Assembly (NCBI GenBank): GCA_905221605.1
Contig: CAJNDS010001779.1
Span: 1,555,576-1,599,030 of the forward strand
Source of the DNA: Symbiodinium natans
Taxonomy: Eukaryota > Sar > Dinophyceae > Suessiales > Symbiodiniaceae
Length of the DNA stretch: 43,455 bases
Direction of reading: 5' to 3'
Under the pieces are notes generated by a model. That model was not told the DNA's origin. It was given only the letters and a program-made list of their open reading frames with translations, and did no database searches. A program made the translations under genes and the position numbers. Of this stretch, positions 8,905 to 16,797 are shown piece after piece; within the stretch, counting starts at the first letter, position 1, and each line of letters starts with the position of its first letter.

Positions 8905-9123
8905 GGTTTAGGGTTTAGGGTTTAGGGTTTAGGGTTTAGGGTTTAGGGTTTAGGGTTTAGGGTTTAGGGTTTAGGGTTTAGGGTTTAGGGTTTAGGGTTT
9001 AGTGTTTATGGTTTAGGGTTTAGGGTTTAGGGTTTAGGGTTTAGGGTTTAGGGTTTAGGGTTTAGGGTTTAGGGTTTAGGGTTTAGGGTTTAGGGTTTAG
9101 GGTTTAGAGTTTAGAGTTTAGGG
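8905..9123. repeat. TTTAGGG array, target of the copia insertion
   Basis: About 31 units with few variants, directly after exon 12. The array resumes right of the element (19057-19171), so the original tract was about 330 bp. Confidence 0.97.
9119..9123. repeat. Target-site duplication TAGGG, left
   Basis: TAGGG directly left of the element matches TAGGG at 19057-19061. Both are one register of the TTTAGGG array that was the target. Confidence 0.85.
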
Positions 9124-9362
9124 TACGGGGGGCAACCGAAGGAGGACAGGGAACAAAACAGTCAACCCCAACAGAAGCCCTTAATACCCCTGGAACAACC
9201 AACAACTGAACAGCAAGACCCCAAACCAAGGGCACACTTTTTACGAAACCTTCGACCGCTTTGGTCATGGCTTGAGCCAACTTGAGCCAACGATTATCGG
9301 GTTCATTGACCCTTTAACTTCCAATACCAACTCCTTTCTACAATACCAATTGCAGCTCCGCA
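9124..9362 (-). repeat. 3' LTR of the copia element (239 bp)
   Basis: On the element strand it begins TGCGGAGCTG and ends in CCCCCCGTA. It matches the other LTR except for single substitutions and a tandem duplication of CTTGAGCCAA at 9271-9290. Confidence 0.93.
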
Positions 9363-9370
9363 CTCCCCCT
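9363..9370 (-). promoter_or_regulatory. Polypurine tract
   Basis: AGGGGGAG on the element strand, directly before the 3' LTR: the expected place for plus-strand DNA priming. Confidence 0.75.
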
Positions 9371-9547
9371 GTCCTAGGATTTCCTAGGACACATTGGAGG
9401 TGCAGATCTTTGGCCAAAAACCGCCATTTAGGCAGCAGCCAGCTGCTTGAAATGCATATTATGGTTTAACGTCATCCAGGACGAACCTTCAGCTCATTGG
9501 CTGAATCCTTTACCATTGAGGATTTCTTCACCTCGCACTTGGAAAAT

Positions 9548-12500
9548 TCACGTTCCAGCGGCCCGTTCCTCACCAAGGAACTCAGCATTCACCACCCAGC
9601 CATCCTTGAGGCAATGCTTACAAAGCGTTTTAGCCCTGAGTTGTGAATATCGCAGAACATCACAGTCACTGCTTGCGTGCATACAGTTCCCACCCACTGT
9701 TGTATACAAAGTGGCACTCGCAGGAATAACCACCGCTTTCTTTATCCACAGCCATTTATACAGCCGTCGAAAGAGGCACCATGCCAGTTCCCAGAGTATA
9801 ATTGCTGCCACCAAATATGCAACAAGGTCTGAATTGTTGACAACCATTTCAATACCTTGAGCCAGAACCATCACCGTAGACGTGTTGGCGACCTTGCACA
9901 CCCCTTCTGCTGAGCAAAAGAATCCAGCCGTGGACACTTCTTCGCCACCAGTTGCCATCCCTTGCAGAGATGCAGCCACCATCATGACCGCCATTGCAAG
10001 CGAGGCTTTTTTCAAATCAGTCCCTTGTACCAACAGTCGGAGACCCCAAAGTGCCTTTTGCTTTGCATACACCTGTCCACTCATCAATTTGGTCAACAGG
10101 TCAGCGATCATATACTCACCGCGAAGATGCGCTATCACCATATAACCACGGTCCACCAGAGACCTGACACCGGCTGCTCGAATTCTCAGGTGTCTTGTCC
10201 TCCAGCTTCCAGCAGGATATTGAATGATCGAGCACGTTGAGACCGAATCTGTATACAGCACTTTTTGCAGCGATTCTTCACCTGTTCCAACCAAAGCGGC
10301 AATTATAGGGGTGCACGACTGAATCATCGTTGCTCCCTCTATGGACGCATGTAATTCAGCTTCAGCTGTACTTAAAGCCACCGTTGATTGTCTTTGTGTT
10401 GCCCACATCACTGGACAGTCACCCCACACCACCACCGCTCCTGAGTGGCTCTTTTCGTTTTCACCTGCTGCAAAGCTGGCATCCGCGTAGGACTCCACCA
10501 CCTTAACGCCTCGTCCATAACGCAACACCTCATTTCTTTCTTTTTCGCATGTTGCGATTGCTCCGAACGTCAAGCCTAACGTTGGAGTTGCAGCAAGGTA
10601 TCGGAAAACTTCCTCAGCCTTTTTAACCACAAATCGCGGCCTTCGGGATGTCCACAAAGACAACTGGCTCGTGCAGAACGCCAAATCAGGTCGAGTTTTG
10701 ATTGCCACCCAGAGGAACTCCCCTACGGCACCTTGAGCCGCTCGCAAGGAGGGAATATCCACCTCCTCTTCTTCACCTGGAGTTTCTTTCACCATTGGCA
10801 GGTTACTCCCTTTTCCAGTTTCATCGATCTGATACCCTCGTCGGTTCAGCAAATCTCTCACAAAGTCCTCCTGGTTGAGAAAGAAGCTGCCATTTCGATA
10901 CCAGATTTGGACACCTAAAAACTTCAGGAATCCATCACCGCAGCCTGGACCACAGAACTCGGGTTCAGAAGTTTTCCACTCCTTCCTAATCTGTTCCAAG
11001 GCCTCCCGGAGCACTGTCATAGTCCCAGCCATCAAAAAATCATCCACGTAAAGACCCATTGTCCCTACCAACTTGCTTGTACCTTCCAGCTTCTCTTGCG
11101 CCATAATAAGGAACAGACTTGGGTCTGCATTGGACCTCTGAAAGCTCATTGCTTGTCCATCCTTTGACACCCAAGACATCCCTTGAAGACGTTGGTCTCG
11201 CCACTCCACCCATGCTGCAGGACTTTCGGCCAAACCGTACAAGGCCTTCCTCACAATCCACCGCTCCTCTTTTGTGCAAAGACCCAAGTTCACCGCCGCC
11301 CTTGGGGGCTGCACCACCACCAAACGCCCTTCTCTTTGCGCCCTATTCATCGGCGCCGTCAGAAAAGCTTTGGAAATGTCTAAGCCAGCGATGATCCACA
11401 CCATATATGCTGCGTGCCTCACTTGACACCTGAATGTAGTTGAATCTAAACCTGGAGCGTACAGCGAGTGACGACTGAGTGACCTCGGCCCTTCATATTC
11501 TGTAGCTGCCGTTGACGAAATGAAGTTTCCACATGCACAGATACGGGCACGTCGCCTCCCTGTCCCTTGCCTCCGGGTAAACACCACCAGACTGGGAACG
11601 TACTCAATCACCGGTGCATTAGGCTCTTCCGCCAATTTGTCCAGCTTTTCTTGAGTTGTTGGTTCCACCACCTCCAACTCTTTCACCACAGACGTCACCT
11701 CGTCCGACAATGATTCCCTCCACTTTTCCAGCTCTTGCATGGCTTCTTGTGTAGGAATTGTTTTTGTTTGCAGGAACTCAACCTCCTCTGCTGCCTCAAG
11801 CGCGGTATTTTCTTGTACCATTTGCTGAACTTGAGCTGCTTTGACCAAAAACTTCGAGAGCTGTTCCTCAGCCCTTTTTGCTTTAACCAGCCATTCTCTA
11901 GTCTCTGATCCTTTTTCTCCATTCGACTCATTGGCCGATCCATGGAACTCGTCCAAAACGCAACATTCCTGTTCAGCAATTAGGCGTCGAATACTCAAAT
12001 GCTCCTCTAGAGCCCATTGATGCGCTTCGAACACAGCGTAGTCGACTTCCTCTGCAAGGTCGTCCAGCGAGGTCTCTTTCAACGTCAGTTTTAACCATTT
12101 CCTTTTTTCACCTTCTTCAGCTTGTGGTTCCGGAAGAGGAAACTTGCATTGGAGAAGATAGCACCTATCCTTGTAGCTCAAACGCTCCATAAAAACAGGT
12201 GTGTACCCTGTCAAGGATACCCTGTTCCCTTTCCAAGGCATAGGACCATGCAGTTTTCTCGGAAAGAACGACATGAAGTTCCAGTGGATATCGACCAATT
12301 TTCCAGGTAGGACTTTCTTCCCATAAGATTGCTCCACCACTTCAGCTCCTTCCTCTAAAACCTTTTCGTCCTCAACCCACAGCTGACCATCTTTATAGTC
12401 ACCAAAGCCACACACATAATTGCAGCAATGTTTTTCATTGTGACTATCCCTATGCAATGACACCGGAGCATTGCACGAGATCTGAAGAGCAGAAAATTTG

Positions 12501-13090
12501 GCTTCGGGATTGTGGTGCCTCACGAATGATGTCAAATAACGGCATAGCCATGGTCTTCGATGAGTCTCTTTTGTGATACCACGCACTCCGCCATGAGTAT
12601 AGTGGCCCAACACCAGAGCTCGCGCACTTGTACACCAATTGTTGATACCACCTCTTCGATTCACCCTCTTTGGGTATACAATCCCTTCCAAAAGCTCCTC
12701 ACAGTCCACGTAATCATACATAGACCTTTCATACATTGACTTGGCTTTTTGCTCTTCTTTTTCAAACTGTGTTCCATCCTCAGCAGTCTCACTTTTGCAG
12801 ACCAAATAAGCATTTTCATGAGGAGAACAGCAAGTCGGCCAATACTCATCACCAGGAACATTGTCCTCGACATCTGCATTTTCTTCCAGCTCCCCCAGAC
12901 CCTGCATGTCATCCTCGAAAATTTCTAAGGGCGGACTCTCCCCCCGCTTGCGAAGCAAGCGCAAGGAGCCCACATGACCACGCAGTGAAGAGGCCGGGCT
13001 TTTTTCATTTAACCGATGACGAACTGGAGGATCGCGAGGCGGAGGTAAAGGAGGACCTTCCTCATCAGCGAACCGAAGCGCCGGTTTTTT
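9548..13090 (-). CDS. pol: Copia Pol part 2: 2OG-dioxygenase-like domain, RT, RNase H, membrane/Cys tail
   Basis: Reading frame entered by -1 slippage at 13084-13090; no ATG is needed. A dioxygenase-like domain (about 12590-12190) shows SLHRDSHNE, DGQLWVED and FPRKLHGPMPWKGNRV. A coiled-coil acidic linker follows. RT has AGLDISKAFLTAP, KALYGLAESPAAW and the catalytic GLYVDDFLMAG (near 11050). RNase H has SYADASF, STAEAELHAS, LYTDSVS and IADLLTK. After RNase H about 170 extra residues follow: a hydrophobic segment, a probable membrane helix (LVAYLVAAIILWELAWCLF) then a basic WLWIKK, and a tail with H-x4-C and C-x2-C. The stop is at 9548-9550. The length and intact motifs suggest a recently active copy. 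Confidence 0.92.
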   Translation of the reverse strand, partial: KKPALRFADEEGPPLPPPRDPPVRHRLNEKSPASSLRGHVGSLRLLRKRGESPPLEIFEDDMQGLGELEENADVEDNVPGDEYWPTCCSPHENAYLVCKSETAEDGTQFEKEEQKAKSMYERSMYDYVDCEELLEGIVYPKRVNRRGGINNWCTSARALVLGHYTHGGVRGITKETHRRPWLCRYLTSFVRHHNPEAKFSALQISCNAPVSLHRDSHNEKHCCNYVCGFGDYKDGQLWVEDEKVLEEGAEVVEQSYGKKVLPGKLVDIHWNFMSFFPRKLHGPMPWKGNRVSLTGYTPVFMERLSYKDRCYLLQCKFPLPEPQAEEGEKRKWLKLTLKETSLDDLAEEVDYAVFEAHQWALEEHLSIRRLIAEQECCVLDEFHGSANESNGEKGSETREWLVKAKRAEEQLSKFLVKAAQVQQMVQENTALEAAEEVEFLQTKTIPTQEAMQELEKWRESLSDEVTSVVKELEVVEPTTQEKLDKLAEEPNAPVIEYVPSLVVFTRRQGTGRRRARICACGNFISSTAATEYEGPRSLSRHSLYAPGLDSTTFRCQVRHAAYMVWIIAGLDISKAFLTAPMNRAQREGRLVVVQPPRAAVNLGLCTKEERWIVRKALYGLAESPAAWVEWRDQRLQGMSWVSKDGQAMSFQRSNADPSLFLIMAQEKLEGTSKLVGTMGLYVDDFLMAGTMTVLREALEQIRKEWKTSEPEFCGPGCGDGFLKFLGVQIWYRNGSFFLNQEDFVRDLLNRRGYQIDETGKGSNLPMVKETPGEEEEVDIPSLRAAQGAVGEFLWVAIKTRPDLAFCTSQLSLWTSRRPRFVVKKAEEVFRYLAATPTLGLTFGAIATCEKERNEVLRYGRGVKVVESYADASFAAGENEKSHSGAVVVWGDCPVMWATQRQSTVALSTAEAELHASIEGATMIQSCTPIIAALVGTGEESLQKVLYTDSVSTCSIIQYPAGSWRTRHLRIRAAGVRSLVDRGYMVIAHLRGEYMIADLLTKLMSGQVYAKQKALWGLRLLVQGTDLKKASLAMAVMMVAASLQGMATGGEEVSTAGFFCSAEGVCKVANTSTVMVLAQGIEMVVNNSDLVAYLVAAIILWELAWCLFRRLYKWLWIKKAVVIPASATLYTTVGGNCMHASSDCDVLRYSQLRAKTLCKHCLKDGWVVNAEFLGEERAAGT
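12187..12590 (-). other. 2OG-Fe(II) dioxygenase-like domain inside pol
   Basis: The HxD pair (HRD near 12454), a distal His (LHGPMPW near 12250) and a following Arg (GNRVSL near 12223) have the order and spacing of the iron- and 2-oxoglutarate-binding residues of the double-stranded beta-helix fold. It could belong to the TET/JBP or AlkB-like nucleic-acid oxygenases, but I cannot choose from sequence alone. Dinoflagellate DNA is rich in 5-hydroxymethyluracil, which makes a DNA-modifying role tempting; that part is inference. Confidence 0.6.
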
Positions 13091-16000
13091 CCCTTGAGAC
13101 GATGCTCTGGAGGAGAAGGCTCCTGTTCTTCTACCACCCCTTCCAGCTCCAATTCAGGCGGTTCCTTTATATTGGAAAAAATCGTAGTGCAGGGAAATAA
13201 CACCAGTTCATCCGGATCTTTTGCAGTCCCTTGAGCTTCCACCCAATAACCACCAGGTAGGTCATCGCATGGACCCAAAAGAAGCGCAGGCTGCGTACGA
13301 TCGACCCATTGCCGACCTTTCTTTGTTCCATCCGGACCCAGCAACTCCCATGGACGACGTTTGACTTGAATCTGAGCACCAAAGGGAAGCAATGCTTTAG
13401 GATTTAACCCCAACTCCCTTTCAGCTTTCTGCCACCGTAACATTGACCAATGGCGAGCAGCCAGTGCCCAGTACGCCGGTCCGAGTCGCGCCTCCTTTAA
13501 GAGCGACCTGACACCACGTTTGAATAAACCCACACATGCTTCAGCGCGCCCATTTGTTTGCGGGACTCCAGGATCACCAGTGGTCCTATATATCAGACGA
13601 GTTTCACAAAAGGACCGGAAACGTGCATTGACAAACTCCCCCGCTCGATCTGAGTGAATTCTCAACACCGGATACCCATGTCTCTGCAAGCGCACCATCA
13701 TTCTTTGAACTGCCGATAAAACAGTTGTTTGCTGTTTGTCCACAATCGGCTCCACCATAACGAAGTTGATCATACGGACCGGTTGGGTCAAGTGGTCCTT
13801 CAGTTCCTTCCAGGATTTTTCAGAAGCTTGAATTTTCAACACCTCTGCCTCCAGAACTGGCGCAGGTTCCACCGGTGCAGAGTCTTCCTCCTCGAAGTTA
13901 GCGACTGCATCGCCTAACCATTCTCCAACACCAGCACCATCATCTACCACCTGATCTTCCACCTCATCCGCATCTTCCTCCTTTTCTGGAGGGCGACCCA
14001 CATTGGGATCCAACATTGGAAATTGATACACACCAATAACAGCGTGTCGTGGCTTCTGCTGGTGAGCATCCTTTGAAAACTTGTATGGACCCGCTAAGTC
14101 CAATGATAAAGTGTAAGCATCCCCATGCTTTCGCCTCAAATGGCGACGCTCTTTTCCAGCAGCAGACACACAGATTTGACAATCACGTCTGAAGGGAATA
14201 TGCCCCCTTAGGCAATGGTCACGGAAGGCACGCTCCTCAGCTGTCAACCTCCGTAACGTTCCTTCTCGTTCTTCCTTTTTTGACACCATAGCTGCCCGTT
14301 CAGCATCGCTCTCATGCAACCATTGTGCCAACCTGTGACGTATTCTTTTAACCAATCCAAACGCCCATCGCGCCCATATAGAGGATTGTCCCATACGCTC
14401 TTCCAGGGTAGAAGCGAATGTTGCTGACCACGGAACAACCACGCGAACTTGTTCTAACGATTCCCATAGTTCCATATCAGACACCAGGAAAGTCGTAGGT
14501 TTCACCAGAGCATGTCCCAATGCTCCTTGATCAAAGTGTGCAGCGTACATTCCATAACGCTCACAAAAGCTTTTCACCTCTGGCCAACTCCAGAAGGTAG
14601 GACTTGAGAGCCCTTCCTGAGAACCATCCACCAGATCCTCAGCACTCAAGACCGTTGTGCCGTTCTGAGAGAAATCTTTCCCTATGAGTTCAGGGTCCCC
14701 AGGGCTTTCCATGCCAAAAAAGACAGAACTCCCATTGATGACTTCAGCAGTTCCACACCTTGAATGCACTGCCACGTCATATAGGAAAAGCATCTTCAGA
14801 AGTAAAACACCATCCTTTTGAGCTAATTCTTGATGTGGCCAAGGAAGACTTTTAAACCCCAACCGTTCAGGCCCACAGCGTCGGCGTAATACAGGTGGAC
14901 CACCGTCTTCACCTCTCAACCTTGACACTGTCCTGCATGGAGGTCCTCCCACCACAGCAACCACCTTTCCTTCAGCCAGATGCAGAAGATACTTCCAGAC
15001 GCTCGAATTATGTAGGTCACCGCCTTTTGTCAAATCCAGCTCCAGTACCTCCACATCCCGACTGGGAAAATGCCATTTTTGTTTCCCTGAAAATAGGTGT
15101 ACCACCACCCTTTTTGCTCGTGCCAGCCGTCTCCTTTTATGACGGTTGAAAGGCAACGCCGCAATATCTCCACGTGGCAACAGCTCCATCAGCATATTTT
15201 CTGGTATATCCCCGTAATACCACCGAAGAAATCTCCAGCATGCCTGGACGAACTCCTCCTCATTCGCTGACGCTGTCCGCGCTGCGCTTTGCAACGACGT
15301 TTTTACAGCCACCTCGTTGTCCGTATTCGGACACCCTTGAACCATACGTGCCACCTTCAAAGCTTGCTTTGGTGAGCACCAATCCATTTCATCAATGATC
15401 TGAAGCGCCACCTCCTTTTCCAAACAAGGGCACCCATTCAGATCACGAACGCGAAGTTCCCCCAGAACAGGATGTGAGGCTGTGCACTTGCCACCACGCC
15501 ACTGAACTCTGAGACCAACCAAGGCGCTCGCTTTGCCAATTGGCACTAGTGGATCTACCATTTCAGGAGTTACCAGGGTCCCACCTGGGGTAATACACAT
15601 CTCCCGAGATCCAACAGCTAAAGACACCAACACCTTTTGCTGCGGAAGCTGTTCTCCAGGACGAAGTGATCTGAGAGGATGTGATGCTCCCGAGTCCAAC
15701 ATGCCCATTCCCGAACACTCATTGGTGTCAGAAACCCTGGCCACATGTAGAACGCATACTCCTCGGCCTTCTCCCTGCTTCGGCAACAACGTGGCATCCG
15801 ACGAACCGACTCCACAGTCCGCCCTTCCATTCCTCCATTGAGAATGGGACCAAGACGCACGCTGCCTTTCAGCATGCAAAACCATTTTTTCAGCTGTTTT
15901 GTAATCCATAACCAAACAGCCATGTTCAAACCACAAGAGCTGGTCCAGCGAAGATTTTGCACCCGCGTGACACATCCCATTGATCACCGTGAGGTTCGCC

Positions 16001-16797
16001 CCAAACTCCAAAATCAACCAGAGAGGGATAATCAGGGGCCCATTGTCTTCCCTAATCAACGTCCCTTTCTCTGTAATCCTCATTGCCACACCACCAAGCG
16101 CGCTTTGCACCATAACAGTAGTGTCGGGTAAACATTCCCATGGAAAAAGCGTCCGCACAAGATGCGTAGCAGCCGTATCCACCAATGCCACTCTCCTTTC
16201 CTGCTGAAACAATCCAGATCCACATAACATTCGAACACTGGGATCCCCGCTTGATGCTGACTGCGCTGATGACAGCTTCATAGATTTCAGCGCTTCCAAC
16301 GCTTCAGCAAGGACTTGATTGGGTGTTGATGGTGATGGGGGACTTGCAGAACCTTTATCCAATCCCGCATTAGCTGTCTCATCTCCCCCTTCAGCTACCT
16401 CTGCCTTTTTGGCATTTCCCCATTTCGCACCTTTGCCGCCCTTTCCCCCTTTGGGAGAATTCCCTTTAGATCTACTCCTCTCAGGGTTTGAGTCCACATT
16501 GGAACTTGCACCATCCTTATATGGACATTGCGGCTGCAGATGGCCAACGGCCCCACACTCAAAACATCTTCCTCGCTCAAGGGAGTCTTTGTCATGGCGG
16601 AATTTACAGCGGGCTCCGAACTTGCAACCTGCATCGGTCTTCCCATATATCCAACAGAAAGGACGTTCACCATCTCCGCTGTACCTTTTTCCTTTCCCTT
16701 TGCCTTTGTCACCCTCCTCTGTCTCGTCACCAGTTCCCTTTGGGCCTTGTTTAACCTGGCCCTTTTCTTGGCGTCCGAGTCCTGCTTCACCTCCTGT
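13009..16797 (-). CDS. pol: Copia Pol part 1: zinc fingers, two protease-like domains, MTase-like domain, integrase
   Basis: Open in the -1 frame after a TGA at 16798-16800. In order: a CCCH finger (C-x9-C-x5-C-x3-H, 16594-16656); a CCHC knuckle (C-x2-C-x4-H-x4-C, 16525-16566); a basic Gly/Lys linker; a protease-like ALVDTAATHL near 16179; a second, GMLDSGASHPL, near 15696; a methyltransferase-like block at about 15110-14430 (VVHLFSG, VVGGPPCRTVSRLR, FGMESPGDP, ALVKPTTFLVS); then integrase with an H-x4-H-x6-C-x2-C finger and a D-D-E triad (SLDLAGP, RIHSDRAGEF, PQTNGRAEA). An acidic insert separates the first and second integrase aspartates. It ends at TAA (13009-13011), but the reading continues in the -1 frame from a slip site at 13084-13090. 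Confidence 0.9.
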   Translation of the reverse strand, partial: TGGEAGLGRQEKGQVKQGPKGTGDETEEGDKGKGKGKRYSGDGERPFCWIYGKTDAGCKFGARCKFRHDKDSLERGRCFECGAVGHLQPQCPYKDGASSNVDSNPERSRSKGNSPKGGKGGKGAKWGNAKKAEVAEGGDETANAGLDKGSASPPSPSTPNQVLAEALEALKSMKLSSAQSASSGDPSVRMLCGSGLFQQERRVALVDTAATHLVRTLFPWECLPDTTVMVQSALGGVAMRITEKGTLIREDNGPLIIPLWLILEFGANLTVINGMCHAGAKSSLDQLLWFEHGCLVMDYKTAEKMVLHAERQRASWSHSQWRNGRADCGVGSSDATLLPKQGEGRGVCVLHVARVSDTNECSGMGMLDSGASHPLRSLRPGEQLPQQKVLVSLAVGSREMCITPGGTLVTPEMVDPLVPIGKASALVGLRVQWRGGKCTASHPVLGELRVRDLNGCPCLEKEVALQIIDEMDWCSPKQALKVARMVQGCPNTDNEVAVKTSLQSAARTASANEEEFVQACWRFLRWYYGDIPENMLMELLPRGDIAALPFNRHKRRRLARAKRVVVHLFSGKQKWHFPSRDVEVLELDLTKGGDLHNSSVWKYLLHLAEGKVVAVVGGPPCRTVSRLRGEDGGPPVLRRRCGPERLGFKSLPWPHQELAQKDGVLLLKMLFLYDVAVHSRCGTAEVINGSSVFFGMESPGDPELIGKDFSQNGTTVLSAEDLVDGSQEGLSSPTFWSWPEVKSFCERYGMYAAHFDQGALGHALVKPTTFLVSDMELWESLEQVRVVVPWSATFASTLEERMGQSSIWARWAFGLVKRIRHRLAQWLHESDAERAAMVSKKEEREGTLRRLTAEERAFRDHCLRGHIPFRRDCQICVSAAGKERRHLRRKHGDAYTLSLDLAGPYKFSKDAHQQKPRHAVIGVYQFPMLDPNVGRPPEKEEDADEVEDQVVDDGAGVGEWLGDAVANFEEEDSAPVEPAPVLEAEVLKIQASEKSWKELKDHLTQPVRMINFVMVEPIVDKQQTTVLSAVQRMMVRLQRHGYPVLRIHSDRAGEFVNARFRSFCETRLIYRTTGDPGVPQTNGRAEACVGLFKRGVRSLLKEARLGPAYWALAARHWSMLRWQKAERELGLNPKALLPFGAQIQVKRRPWELLGPDGTKKGRQWVDRTQPALLLGPCDDLPGGYWVEAQGTAKDPDELVLFPCTTIFSNIKEPPELELEGVVEEQEPSPPEHRLKGKNRRFGSLMRKVLLYLRLAILQFVIG
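13084..13090 (-). promoter_or_regulatory. Candidate -1 frameshift heptamer AAAAAAC (integrase to RT)
   Basis: In the frame of Pol part 1 the codons are GGA AAA AAC, giving A AAA AAC, a canonical X XXY YYZ -1 slippery site. A -1 slip here moves into the frame that runs without a stop into the dioxygenase-like and RT domains. A single-base loss in the A6 run would look the same. Confidence 0.6.
14430..15110 (-). other. Cytosine-C5-methyltransferase-like domain inside pol
   Basis: VVVHLFSG resembles motif I, GGPPCRTVS resembles motif IV with the catalytic Pro-Cys, GMESPGD sits where the ENV-like motif VI is expected, and KPTTFLVS fits a motif VIII position. The glycine-rich part of motif I is degenerate and no clear target-recognition domain was seen, so activity is uncertain. 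Cytosine methyltransferases carried by dinoflagellate retrotransposons have been described, which supports the family call. Confidence 0.6.

Noticed and set aside
9272-12310. Plus-strand open frames across the copia pol region
   Set aside because: They are antisense shadows of the long pol frames and show no domain.
16395-16497. Pol starting at GTG (16497 or 12973)
   Set aside because: Both frames continue open upstream with clear domain sequence (zinc fingers; a proline-rich linker), so these are not starts.
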